Below, piece after piece: positions 17,110 through 26,196 of a stretch of 64,000 nucleotides of DNA (positions within the stretch are counted from its first letter, which is position 1; each line of letters starts with the position of its first letter). The stretch spans positions 62,001 through 126,000 of the forward strand of contig JAGCUU010000023.1 in NCBI GenBank assembly GCA_017962665.1. Direction: 5' to 3'. The translations under genes were made by a program, and so were the position numbers. The notes below the pieces were generated by a model. The model saw nothing but the letters and a program-made list of their open reading frames with translations, did no database searches and had not been told where the DNA came from. The DNA comes from Bacteroidales bacterium (lineage in GTDB: Bacteria > Bacteroidota > Bacteroidia > Bacteroidales > P3).

Positions 17110-17149
17110 GGCGCAAAATATATCATAAAACTATAACCATTTTTTCATC

Positions 17150-17572
17150 ATGAAAACCACTCATATCCTTGTCATCATCAGTCTTATTCTCTCTCATGCC
17201 TCTTTTACAGGGTATAGTTCCTCCATCAAAAACTACCAGTGCAGCAAATGTGCCACGGTAGTCAGAAGCGACCGGATTCCCTCTTCCTCCAACTGCAGAG
17301 CAGGAGGCTCACACCAATGGCATAACCTGGGAGAGTTTGGCATGGAAAACTATTGCTGCAAGAAATGCAGCACCGTGCTCAAAAGCAAGCGCATCCCCAG
17401 TACGACAGGCTGTCCGGCAAAAGGGTCACACCAATGGAGCCATCTTGGCCATGTGGGTAATATCACCTACCAATGCCGGAAATGTGGTGTCACCCTGCAC
17501 AACGAGCGCATCCCATCGACAACAGGATGTCCTCAAGGCGGTTCTCACCAATGGAGCAAGTTGACACATTAG
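17150..17572 (+). CDS. Secreted protein of three 39-residue CCCH repeats
   Basis: The 140-residue protein has a signal-like N-terminus (hydrophobic residues 6-20) and three tandem repeats. Each has the pattern C-x2-C-x14-C-x5-H: Cys31, 34, 49 and His55; Cys70, 73, 88 and His94; Cys109, 112, 127 and His133. The repeat period is exactly 39 residues. Each unit also shares RIPS and GSHQW. The CCCH set suggests a small zinc ribbon, which is unusual for an exported protein. I do not know a function. It lies tail to tail with a PLD-family gene 30 bases away. Base composition resembles the neighbours. Confidence 0.7.
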   Translation: MKTTHILVIISLILSHASFTGYSSSIKNYQCSKCATVVRSDRIPSSSNCRAGGSHQWHNLGEFGMENYCCKKCSTVLKSKRIPSTTGCPAKGSHQWSHLGHVGNITYQCRKCGVTLHNERIPSTTGCPQGGSHQWSKLTH

Positions 17573-17602
17573 CGAATAACCTCCATACTACGCCGGAATC
17601 AT

Positions 17603-18118
17603 TTATTTTGAAATACGGTCGCCGCAAAAGTCTTTCCGTTTACACTTTGCGCAATGTGTTCCCAGCCAGACACTATCGAGGTGATCAGCGGCGGCATCGA
17701 CAAGTGCGAGTTCATCAGTAAGTATTCCGGACTCAAAATTACGGCCACCCTCCCCTTTCATTCCCATTCCAGCTCCAGTGAGGTTGGCGGAACCAATATA
17801 TGCTACCGTGCAGTCGAAAATCATTATCTTAAAATGTACACGCGGACATAGTTTTCGTTCCAATTTAGACCATAATCCCGGATATCTGTCAAAATCAGCA
17901 CGGAAATTTTCCCCGGGTTCCTTGGCGTGAAGCAAACGGACTGCCACTCCCCGTTTAAGAAGTCCGTCAAGAACGGAAAGAAACGGAACGGCACCGGATC
18001 CTCTACTTACATACAAATCCTTCAGATCCGAAGTGCCAATCCATATATCATGCTTTACCTTCGCACAACGCGACAGCACCTCGGTATAATGTTCCTTATC
18101 AGCAATATATTTTATCAT
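17603..18118 (-). CDS. Small phospholipase D-like (single HKD) protein
   Basis: The 171-residue protein has one HKD motif, HFKIMIFD (His95, Lys97, Asp102), followed by IGSANLTGAG, the usual continuation in PLD-family nucleases and phosphodiesterases. Single-motif members act as dimers. The C-terminus holds HCAKCKRKDFC (His155, Cys156, Cys159, Cys165), a possible metal site not typical of the family. There is no signal peptide, so it is probably cytoplasmic and may act on nucleic acid. It is an isolated gene next to the CCCH-repeat protein and could be accessory DNA. The start at 18118 is the only ATG before the conserved part. Confidence 0.75.
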   Translation of the reverse strand: MIKYIADKEHYTEVLSRCAKVKHDIWIGTSDLKDLYVSRGSGAVPFLSVLDGLLKRGVAVRLLHAKEPGENFRADFDRYPGLWSKLERKLCPRVHFKIMIFDCTVAYIGSANLTGAGMGMKGEGGRNFESGILTDELALVDAAADHLDSVWLGTHCAKCKRKDFCGDRISK

Positions 18119-18462
18119 CTGGATTAATTTCTATCCGCAACTTATTGATGTTGATATAACGTGGAAGAACAAGGTTTATTGCTTTTTTTACAAACAACCT
18201 CAGAAGCTACGCATTAATTTTCCAAATGGGAGTTACAGAAGTTAAACGAAGTTATCGCTCTTCGCGCTGGAAGTTAAAGACTATACATTTGGACTGTCAA
18301 TAACATTTGTCCCTTAACTCCCACTAACTCCCTTTAACTTCTCTCATAAAAACCTTTACCCTTTACTTACAATAATCCTTACTCATCAACGTTTTTTATT
18401 CAAGAATGCTCGGAAATAAACCGATAGTCCTTGCTTGAATTATTAAAAAAAAAAATTTCCCC
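18119..18462. other. Intergenic stretch with repeats, no gene
   Basis: No plausible reading frame is present. The middle holds the GGGAGTTAA-type repeat cluster listed separately. The last 30 bases before the M28 gene are AT-rich, with a run of A at 18446-18457. I could not pick out a full -7 promoter element. Confidence 0.5.
18228..18345. repeat. Palindromic cluster of GGGAGTTA / AAGTTAA repeats
   Basis: The left side (18228-18282) has GGGAGTTA, GAAGTTAAA, GAAGTTA and GAAGTTAAAG units. The right side (18311-18345) has the inverse: CCCTTAACTCCC, AACTCCC and TTTAACTTC. The two sides can pair over much of their length around a spacer of about 30 bases. A short inner hairpin occurs at ATCGCTCTTCGCGCT. 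Confidence 0.55.
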
Positions 18463-19938
18463 ATGAAACGATTGCTCTTATTTCTGCTTACCGCTATTGT
18501 TTGCGGCAACGCCATCTGTCAGGACAGCCAACGCCAGCGGCTTGAAAAGCATCTATACACCCTTGCAGCCGACAGCCTCAATGGCCGCAAGGCTGGAACC
18601 GACGATGCCTTTCGTGCCTCCAAATACATTGAAAAACAATGGAGCGAAATGGGTTTAAAACCTTTTGTAGGCTCCAGTTACAGGATGCCTTTCTCGCTCT
18701 TCGGATCAGATAAATATTGTAATCTTGTGGCCATCATAGAGGGCTCCGACCCAGTACTGAAGGATGAATACATTATTCTGGGCGCCCACTATGACCATAT
18801 CGGTATAAAAAATGGCGAGGTGTGCAACGGCGCCGACGACAATGCATCGGGTTCTACATGTCTAATAGAAGTGGCGCGTCAACTGCTCGCGGACAAGACA
18901 AAACTTCGCCGCAGCGTCATAATCTGCGCTTTCGACGCCGAAGAGATTGGTTTATTTGGCTCTCAGGAATTTGCCAAATACCTATCAATCAACGGTCTCA
19001 TAGAGCGTGTACAACTGATGATGAGCATCGATATGGTAGGCTGGTACAAGGCAAACGGAAGCCTGATAATGGAAGGAACAGGCACCCTCAGCGATGGAAA
19101 CAATATCACAAATCCCACATGCCTTGGAGTCGACATCAATATCAAAAACAAGACCTTCGAAAACTCTATTTTTACAGCTACCGACACCGAACCTTTCGCA
19201 AAAAAAGGGATAGCCACTCTGGCAGTAACCACAGGACTGAAATCGCCTTACCACAAACCACAGGACGACGCCGATCTTATTGACTATGAAGGCCTGGACC
19301 TTATCACCAACTATATTACAGCATTGACCGTCTCCATATCCAAACAAGAGAGCGACATCCCCTCCGGAAAAGTGGCCTTCAAACACAGAGAAAAGAAAAA
19401 AGCCTTCTCTTTGGGCGTATGCATGGGATATAACACTAGCAACCTTCATTTCCACAACGCAGCAGTAATAGGAAAATCACTATACGGCGGACAGGCAGGA
19501 CTTATGATGCAATTCAACCTAAGCGAAATGATATCGTTGCGTGCCGACGCTCTCTATTCATTTACCCGATGCAGAATGACAACGGCAAACGACGCTTTTG
19601 GAAACGGATTCAAACTCCAACAACAATCGGCAACCATCCCTGTCATGCTTCAATTCAACTTCGGGAACATATTGAACTCCTTTTATCTCAACCTTGGAGG
19701 TTACTATAGCCGTACCTTCGAAGGAAAGTTCTACGACAACGTACCCGAATCGGCACCCTCCTATCTGCCAAATCCTGACCAATGGGGCATAGTTTGGGGC
19801 TTAGGTATGCGCTTGGGATACCATTTGCAACTCGACTTGACCAGTTACTATCAATGTAACAATATCTTCTTGGAGACCGGCGGCCTACCAAAAGCACGCA
19901 AGACGATGTTTACCTGCTCGCTGGGCTACTATTTCTAA
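18463..19938 (+). CDS. M28 family metallopeptidase with C-terminal outer-membrane beta-barrel domain
   Basis: The 491-residue protein has a signal peptide (MKRLLLFLLTAIVCGNAICQ). Residues about 25-315 form an M28 aminopeptidase-like domain: GAHYDHIG with the first zinc ligand His109, NGADDNASG with the bridging Asp, FDAEEIGLFGS with the catalytic Glu and a Glu ligand, SIDMVGW with an Asp ligand and SPYHKPQDD with the last His. All zinc ligands are present. From about residue 325 the sequence alternates like a porin-type barrel (LRADALYSFTRC, LNLGGYYSRTF, LGMRLGYHLQLDLTSYY) and ends in YYF, an outer-membrane insertion signal. The peptidase would be tied to the outer membrane, probably facing the periplasm. 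The fusion is unusual. Confidence 0.83.
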   Translation: MKRLLLFLLTAIVCGNAICQDSQRQRLEKHLYTLAADSLNGRKAGTDDAFRASKYIEKQWSEMGLKPFVGSSYRMPFSLFGSDKYCNLVAIIEGSDPVLKDEYIILGAHYDHIGIKNGEVCNGADDNASGSTCLIEVARQLLADKTKLRRSVIICAFDAEEIGLFGSQEFAKYLSINGLIERVQLMMSIDMVGWYKANGSLIMEGTGTLSDGNNITNPTCLGVDINIKNKTFENSIFTATDTEPFAKKGIATLAVTTGLKSPYHKPQDDADLIDYEGLDLITNYITALTVSISKQESDIPSGKVAFKHREKKKAFSLGVCMGYNTSNLHFHNAAVIGKSLYGGQAGLMMQFNLSEMISLRADALYSFTRCRMTTANDAFGNGFKLQQQSATIPVMLQFNFGNILNSFYLNLGGYYSRTFEGKFYDNVPESAPSYLPNPDQWGIVWGLGMRLGYHLQLDLTSYYQCNNIFLETGGLPKARKTMFTCSLGYYF

Positions 19939-20020
19939 AAGAAAAATAACCCCCATCCCAAACGCCTCTGCCTGCAATTCTGCGGCACCACTCAAAATAG
20001 TTCGCCTCTTGCACAAACCG

Positions 20021-20057
20021 AATATCCATGGATGACAAAATGTCAGCCATGGATATT
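20021..20057 (+). promoter_or_regulatory. 37-base near-perfect palindrome upstream of htpG
   Basis: The arms AATATCCATGG and CCATGGATATT pair perfectly (11 bases), then after one A-G mismatch TGACA pairs with TGTCA around an AAA loop. It lies 82 bases after the M28 stop and 66 bases before the htpG ATG. The right arm runs into TATTTTG, close to a -7 element. It could be an operator for htpG or a terminator for the peptidase gene. It is not the CIRCE element. Confidence 0.55.
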
Positions 20058-20123
20058 TTGGCATAGACCTTGCACTTTAATCAGGTACAATAATAATGAA
20101 ATTAATATAAATACTTTATCAAT

Positions 20124-22079
20124 ATGCAAGGTAACTTAAATGTCCAAACCGAGAATATCTTTCCGGTAATCAAGAAATTCCTATATTCAGACCACGAAAT
20201 TTTCCTGCGTGAACTTATCTCCAACGCCATCGATGCAACTCAGAAACTTAAGGCACTCTCTTCGCGTGGAGAAATCAAAGGTGACCTCGGCGACCTTACC
20301 GTTGAGGTTCGTATCGACAAGAAAAAGCTAATCATCTCTGACCATGGTATCGGAATGACTATGGACGAGATTGATAAATACATAAACCAAATCGCATTCA
20401 GCGGCGCCAACGACTTCCTCGACAAATACAAAGACGTTCAAGAAAACCTAATAGGCCACTTCGGTCTCGGATTCTACTCGGCTTTCATGGTCGCCGACAA
20501 AGTGGAAATCGAAACCAAATCCTACCAGGATTCACCTGCCGTACACTGGAGTTGCGACGGTTCTCCCGAATTCGAAATGAACGAAGGCAAACGCAAAGAG
20601 CGTGGCACCGACATTATCCTTCACATCGCCGACGACTGCAAAGAGTTTCTCGAAGAGCACCGCATTCTTGAACTTCTCAAGAAGTACTGCCGTTTTATGC
20701 CTGTGGCTATCCGTTTCGGAGAAGAAAGCCAATGGGAAGACAGTACGACAGAATTTAACGAAGTAGACGACGGCAACGGCGGAAAGAAAAAACAACCCAA
20801 ACGCGTGGAAAAGAAAGTTCCGCGCATCATCAACGACACCGACCCCGCTTGGAAAAAGAAACCTGCCGATCTCTCCGACGAAGACTACAAAAAATTCTAC
20901 CATGAACTATATCCGATGAACTTCGAGGATCCTCTGTTCCAGATACACCTCAACGTCGACTACCCGTTTAACCTCACCGGCATTCTTTATTTTCCGAAAG
21001 TACGCAAAACGATTGACCCGAACCGTAACAAAATACAACTATATTGCAATCAAGTCTTTGTAACCGACAGCGTAGAGGGTGTTGTCCCAGAATACCTCAT
21101 GCTGCTGCATGGCGTGCTCGACAGCCCCGACATACCACTCAACGTCAGCCGCAGCTACCTACAGAGCGATAGCAATGTCAAAAAAATCGCACAACACATA
21201 TCAAAAAAGGTCGCCGACAAACTCGATGAGATGAGCAAGAACCCTGTAGAGAAGGAAAAGAGCGAAGACGATAAAACAGATTCGAAACCTTCTGTTTTCA
21301 ATTCTCAACTGGAAGAAAAATGGGACGATATAAAGATTTTCGTGGAATACGGCATGTTGACGGAAGAAAAATTCTGTGAACGCGCACTGAAATTCGCCCT
21401 ACTGAAAAATACCGAAGGACTCTATTTCAAACTCGACGATTACCGCGACAAAATCAAAGCTCTCCAGACCGACAAGGATAAAAACGTCATCTATCTCTAT
21501 GCCACCGATGTAGACGAACAACACGCCTATATTGCAAAAGCCAAGGAAAAAGGCTATGACGTACTACTGATGGACAGCGTTCTTAACTCACACTACATCA
21601 ACCTGCTCGAACAAAAAATAGAAAACACGCGATTCGTTCGTGTCGACGCCGATACGGTCGAAAAACTAATCGCCCACGATGATAACATCCCGGAAAAACT
21701 ATCCCAGGATGAGAAAGACAAGCTGAAACCAATCATTGAAAACGAGGTCGACAAAGCACGTTTTACAGTATTGCTCGAAAGCATGGAAAGCGACGATCAA
21801 CCTATGGTCATTACCCAGAACGAGTTTATGCGCCGATACAAAGAGATGAGCCAGACGAGCGGAGGCGGCATGGGTTTCTATGGGGAGATGCCCGACAGCT
21901 ACAACCTCGTTGTAAATATCAACCATCCTCTTATCAGTCAGCTACTCAACGAAACAGACGTCGAAAAACAACGCCAGCTTGTACATCAACTAACCGACCT
22001 CGCCCTGCTGAGCAATGGACTTCTTAAAGGAGAAGCTCTCACAAACTTCATCAAACGTTCTGTCGATATTATCAAGTGA
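20124..22079 (+). CDS. htpG: Molecular chaperone HtpG (Hsp90 family)
   Basis: The 651-residue protein has the GHKL ATPase motifs: FLRELISNAIDATQKL, SDHGIGMT, and GHFGLGFYSAFMVAD with the ATP lid. The middle domain (YPMNFEDPLFQIHLNVDYPF, VPEYLMLLHGVLDSPDIPLNVSRSYLQ) and the dimerisation domain follow. A stretch around residues 218-250 rich in Lys and acidic residues resembles the charged linker seen in Bacteroidota homologues. It is a cytoplasmic ATP-dependent chaperone, normally heat-inducible. A large palindrome precedes the gene and a strong terminator follows, so it is probably monocistronic. Confidence 0.95.
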   Translation: MQGNLNVQTENIFPVIKKFLYSDHEIFLRELISNAIDATQKLKALSSRGEIKGDLGDLTVEVRIDKKKLIISDHGIGMTMDEIDKYINQIAFSGANDFLDKYKDVQENLIGHFGLGFYSAFMVADKVEIETKSYQDSPAVHWSCDGSPEFEMNEGKRKERGTDIILHIADDCKEFLEEHRILELLKKYCRFMPVAIRFGEESQWEDSTTEFNEVDDGNGGKKKQPKRVEKKVPRIINDTDPAWKKKPADLSDEDYKKFYHELYPMNFEDPLFQIHLNVDYPFNLTGILYFPKVRKTIDPNRNKIQLYCNQVFVTDSVEGVVPEYLMLLHGVLDSPDIPLNVSRSYLQSDSNVKKIAQHISKKVADKLDEMSKNPVEKEKSEDDKTDSKPSVFNSQLEEKWDDIKIFVEYGMLTEEKFCERALKFALLKNTEGLYFKLDDYRDKIKALQTDKDKNVIYLYATDVDEQHAYIAKAKEKGYDVLLMDSVLNSHYINLLEQKIENTRFVRVDADTVEKLIAHDDNIPEKLSQDEKDKLKPIIENEVDKARFTVLLESMESDDQPMVITQNEFMRRYKEMSQTSGGGMGFYGEMPDSYNLVVNINHPLISQLLNETDVEKQRQLVHQLTDLALLSNGLLKGEALTNFIKRSVDIIK

Positions 22080-22134
22080 TAAAGACAACTACAACATAAG
22101 ACAAACTTGTCAGTTTAACATTTCATCATAACTT

Positions 22135-22169
22135 AACGGGATTGTCAACATACAATCCCGTTTTTATTA
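22135..22169 (+). terminator. Intrinsic terminator after htpG
   Basis: AACGGGATTGT pairs perfectly with ACAATCCCGTT (11 bases, 6-base loop), followed by TTTATT. Confidence 0.85.
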
Positions 22170-22199
22170 ATAGCTGTAAAACTTATCATTTTTTTATTG

Positions 22200-22207
22200 T
22201 ATCTTTG
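22200..22207 (+). promoter_or_regulatory. -7 promoter element of the T9SS cargo gene
   Basis: TATCTTTG matches TAnnTTTG, immediately downstream of the htpG terminator. The implied leader is about 110 bases. Confidence 0.55.
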
Positions 22208-22320
22208 CACTTTGTAAAAAAAACGATTAAGCATATATGTATTGTAAAACAATCTAATAACAGACATATACACTTCGCATTTTGTTCACCGACATTAACT
22301 ATTTAAAATAACACCATGTC

Positions 22321-25300
22321 ATGACAGCACCAGAAACTTTCTTCAATAAATATTTGACGAAGTTCTTCATTGCTCCAATAGTGGTGTTATTAATGTTGAC
22401 GCAAGGCAATTCTGCACTCTATGCCCAAAGCATACCTCTCTGTTACGACGACCACACATTCACATCACCAGAAGCATCTGTCGCCATTTATCCTACCCTT
22501 AACGACAGCATTTATTGTAGTAATCCGACAATTAACATAATAGTCCCGCCAGCTCATGGCTCGACTAATTTGGAAAACAACACAGGTAACGGCGAAATCC
22601 TTCCCTCTGTAATCTACACACCTCTGCAGGAGAGTCCTGCAGGTTCCCAATTTATAGGTATCGACAGTATACTGATTTCCGTATGCTGCAACGGACCTTG
22701 CGACACATCGTGGATTTACATCACCGTGACCACGCTGCCAGACAACATTTTCAACTCCGACTGCACTTTCCCCGCTGACAGTAACGCTTTCGGAATGACG
22801 GAACTCTTCTCATGCTCCAATGTCAACAGCATGTCCACCCCCATGGTCGCGGATATCGACGGCGACGGTTACCCGGAAATAATAGCCTGCAAACATGATA
22901 GCCAACAGTCTCCTTGGTACTCCAACGGATTCCTTGTGTTTGACGGAAGGAACGGAACTCTTAAACAAACCATATACACCTACCAGTTCGTCAATAACGG
23001 CCAATGTGTCACTATTGCCGACATCGACCGTGACGGACTTGCGGAGATATACCTCCTCAACAGAGAGGGGTTCGTTTGCAGCTATTCCAATAGCGGAACC
23101 CTACGCTGGGTCAACAGCACAACGGTTGTGCCATACAACTTTCTCCTGACAGCCGCCGATATAATGGGCGACAGTACGGCAGAAATCGTTTGTGGAAGCT
23201 ATATTTTCAATGCCTCTGACGGGACACTCCTCCTACAAGGCGTCACACAGGAAACCGGAAGAGGTTTCGCTGCTCCAAACGGTTTCAACACCACAAACAA
23301 ACCATACTACCTCTACTCTTTATGTGACATCAACAACGACGGGAAACTGGAACTCTGCGCGGGAAATACTATTTACTCTATAACAATCACAAACGAAAAC
23401 GGTACAGCAGGCAACAGCTGGAACATCTTGCGACAAGCAGACGTAAATCCCGCCATCACAAACTATGACGGTCAAACCATCAGTATTGACTTCGACGGGG
23501 ATGGGGACCTTGACATCTGTGTTATTGGCACCTCCCACAGCATCTCGTCAAATAATCTACCAGGCACACACACCGTAAACACATACGTCTGGGATGGACA
23601 AACCAGCACTATTCTGGGTTACAAAAGCCAAATTGTCAACAGCAACTATTGTCCCTCCATTCCTTCATCTGCAGACCTCGACGGCAACGGCTCTCCGGAA
23701 ATAGCTTTCACCATCAAAGGGGTAGGATTGATTGCCTACTCATATAACCCTAATGCCACATCAAGCATGAGTGAGCTGCATCACTACATTCCCTTCGGAG
23801 AAACAACAGGATTGACAGTGTTCGACTTCAACCAAGACAACCACAACGAGATTGTTTTTCGCAACGACTCACTCCTCTATATTGTAGACGGCTCCACATT
23901 GACAAATAAATGTACACCAGTCCCTGCTTTTTCTGGCACCCTGACAGAATACCCTGTAGTAGCTGATGTCAACGGTGACGGTCACGCAGAAATAATAGTA
24001 TCAAGAGCATACCTGGATTGGAGTTCCGGGAATTGCAACGGTTGCATCTCTGTATACGGAAGCGCCACACCGGGAGCCTGGTCTTCCGCACGAAAAGTAT
24101 GGAATCAATGGGCTTACAATTCGGTGAACATCAACGAGGATTTGACAGTTCCGCAACATTTGTTCAATATCGCCAACCAATTCCCAAACGGGAAACAGCC
24201 TTTTAACACTTTCCTGTGCCAGATGCCTATGATAGACCGTCAGGGAAGGATTTTCACCCTCGCTGCAGATGCCGCCGCAGACAACGCAACAATGTTCTGG
24301 ACAGACGATTCTGTTAGCGTTGCCGTAGAATACCACAACCAAGGAGGGGCAACACTTGTAGCGCCTTACGGAATCACTATATACAAAAATGAATACCTTG
24401 GTGCTGTCATCATGCGCGACAGCATCCTTACCAACCTCACCGACAGCAACCTGCACACCCTACGTATCCCCAGAAACATTATTTGCCAACTAAATGAAAA
24501 CGACAGCTTGGTAATCTCCATCAACGATTTGGGCAACGGAATAGCCCAAAATGGAGGGCAACAAGCCGAATGCGACACTTCAAACAATATCATAACAATA
24601 AAAACCAGTATATTTAGCAACAGCGGAGACACCTCTGCCACCGCCTGCGACAGTTTTTTCTGGTGGAACATTTCTTACACAAACTCAACAGATACCCCTG
24701 AGCATGTATACACCAACTTCACTGGATGTGACAGTACCGTCACATTAAATCTGACCGTCAACCATAGCTCTACGTACACCGAGACAGTATATACATGCGA
24801 CAGCTTGACCTGGCACAATATCACATATACTGCCAGCACCCAAAGCCCGACTTTCACAACCCAGAATCATTCAGGATGTGACAGTATAATAACACTACAC
24901 CTTACAATCTTTCAATCGACTGTCCTCGACGAGTCAACCACTATTTGCCAAGACCAACTGCCATATCACTGGGGCGACACTATCTTGAATCCCGACATTG
25001 AAAACGACAGTCCGTCGACCCACAATTACAGTTCATCGTATACAAACGGTCATGGTTGCGACAGTACAATCAGGCTGTCACTCTCCGTCAATCCAACTCA
25101 CCAAGCCACCGATCATCAGCAACACTGCGACAAATACATGTGGCAGGATGGAATAACATACCACACTTCAACCAATGTACCACAAATACATCTTGAAAAC
25201 AGTTATGGCTGTGACAGCATTGTAACTCTCGACCTGGTCATCATCCAATCAAAACTAACAGAATTAACCGACAGTTTCTGTCAGGGAACACAATACCAAT

Positions 25301-26166
25301 TCAATGGTCACTCGTATATTACAGGAGGAATCTATTCCGACACACTGCAGGCTGAAAACGGCTGTGACAGCATTACAAAACTAACTCTTACAATGCTGTC
25401 AATCCCTGTTCTCCACATAACAGAAAGCCACGATTGTGAGACAAGACATTATTTCATTCATGCGGAGAGCAATGTTGACTATCTATGCTGGTCCGCGAAC
25501 GGAAACTGGAACGACGACTGGGGCTCTGTGCATGGACGGAATCTGATTGTCTCCACCCCTACTCCCTTAACACTGACATTGTTTGCAGACTACACAAGCA
25601 CGCCGACATGCTCAAAAACTACAAGCGTCACACTACAGCCTATTATTATGCCCGAGGCCATTATGGATGTTTCTCCGGAATACCTTACCAACGACAACAG
25701 GACTATCATCGCAAAGAATCATAGCAGCGGTGAAGAATGGGTGCAGTGGTTTGTAGACGGAAACGACTTCGGAAGCGAACAAAGCATCTCATACACCTGC
25801 GGAATGAATACCGACTCGGTATTGATTACCCTCTTTGCAAACAACAGCTTATGCCACGACTCGGTCTCAAGGACTGTATATGTACGCAAAAACACTATTT
25901 ATGCCCCAAACGCCTTCACACCCAACGAGTCGACAAACAACACCTTCGACATCCTATTCACCGGTATACTGGAATATGAACTCGCAATCTACTCAAGACA
26001 AGGATTGGAGATCTATAGCAGCGTCACAGGCAGTTCTCCTTGGGACGGCACATACAAAGGCTCCCCTTGCCCTGAGGGATGCTATGTCTGGATAGTGAAA
26101 TACCGCAGCGTGGTTGAACCTCAATACTGGCATACAGAAAAAGGGACCGTTATACTGCTACGCTAA
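22321..26166 (+). CDS. Large T9SS cargo protein with FG-GAP/VCBS repeats and type B C-terminal domain
   Basis: The 1281-residue protein has a signal peptide (cleavage near residue 36, YAQS). Residues about 175-570 contain FG-GAP/VCBS-like beta-propeller repeats with calcium-loop motifs such as DIDGDGYPEI, DIDRDGLAEI, DINNDGKLEL and DLDGNGSPEI. From about 774 come modules ending in GCDSxxxL at residues 802, 852, 912, 963 and 1014, spaced 50-60 residues. The last 90 residues (APNAFTPNES, SPWDGTYKGSPCPEGCYVW) form the gliding-motility-associated (CHU_C) T9SS type B sorting domain. The protein should be exported to the cell surface or medium by T9SS. A porX gene is in the window at 53364. An ATG at 22316 is in another frame and soon stops. 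Confidence 0.88.
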   Translation: MTAPETFFNKYLTKFFIAPIVVLLMLTQGNSALYAQSIPLCYDDHTFTSPEASVAIYPTLNDSIYCSNPTINIIVPPAHGSTNLENNTGNGEILPSVIYTPLQESPAGSQFIGIDSILISVCCNGPCDTSWIYITVTTLPDNIFNSDCTFPADSNAFGMTELFSCSNVNSMSTPMVADIDGDGYPEIIACKHDSQQSPWYSNGFLVFDGRNGTLKQTIYTYQFVNNGQCVTIADIDRDGLAEIYLLNREGFVCSYSNSGTLRWVNSTTVVPYNFLLTAADIMGDSTAEIVCGSYIFNASDGTLLLQGVTQETGRGFAAPNGFNTTNKPYYLYSLCDINNDGKLELCAGNTIYSITITNENGTAGNSWNILRQADVNPAITNYDGQTISIDFDGDGDLDICVIGTSHSISSNNLPGTHTVNTYVWDGQTSTILGYKSQIVNSNYCPSIPSSADLDGNGSPEIAFTIKGVGLIAYSYNPNATSSMSELHHYIPFGETTGLTVFDFNQDNHNEIVFRNDSLLYIVDGSTLTNKCTPVPAFSGTLTEYPVVADVNGDGHAEIIVSRAYLDWSSGNCNGCISVYGSATPGAWSSARKVWNQWAYNSVNINEDLTVPQHLFNIANQFPNGKQPFNTFLCQMPMIDRQGRIFTLAADAAADNATMFWTDDSVSVAVEYHNQGGATLVAPYGITIYKNEYLGAVIMRDSILTNLTDSNLHTLRIPRNIICQLNENDSLVISINDLGNGIAQNGGQQAECDTSNNIITIKTSIFSNSGDTSATACDSFFWWNISYTNSTDTPEHVYTNFTGCDSTVTLNLTVNHSSTYTETVYTCDSLTWHNITYTASTQSPTFTTQNHSGCDSIITLHLTIFQSTVLDESTTICQDQLPYHWGDTILNPDIENDSPSTHNYSSSYTNGHGCDSTIRLSLSVNPTHQATDHQQHCDKYMWQDGITYHTSTNVPQIHLENSYGCDSIVTLDLVIIQSKLTELTDSFCQGTQYQFNGHSYITGGIYSDTLQAENGCDSITKLTLTMLSIPVLHITESHDCETRHYFIHAESNVDYLCWSANGNWNDDWGSVHGRNLIVSTPTPLTLTLFADYTSTPTCSKTTSVTLQPIIMPEAIMDVSPEYLTNDNRTIIAKNHSSGEEWVQWFVDGNDFGSEQSISYTCGMNTDSVLITLFANNSLCHDSVSRTVYVRKNTIYAPNAFTPNESTNNTFDILFTGILEYELAIYSRQGLEIYSSVTGSSPWDGTYKGSPCPEGCYVWIVKYRSVVEPQYWHTEKGTVILLR

Positions 26167-26175
26167 GGTCCCTTT
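26138..26175 (-). terminator. Terminator of the guaA-lpxA unit, overlapping the end of the T9SS cargo gene
   Basis: AAAGGGACC (26140-26148) and GGTCCCTTT (26167-26175) form a 9-pair hairpin. On the minus strand it is followed by TTTTT, so it works best for lpxA. Its far arm lies inside the last codons of the convergent cargo gene. Confidence 0.65.
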
Positions 26176-26196
26176 ACATTAATTCTTAATCAACAC

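Noticed and set aside
20021..20057. CIRCE (HrcA) operator
   Set aside because: The arms share nothing with TTAGCACTC/GAGTGCTAA.
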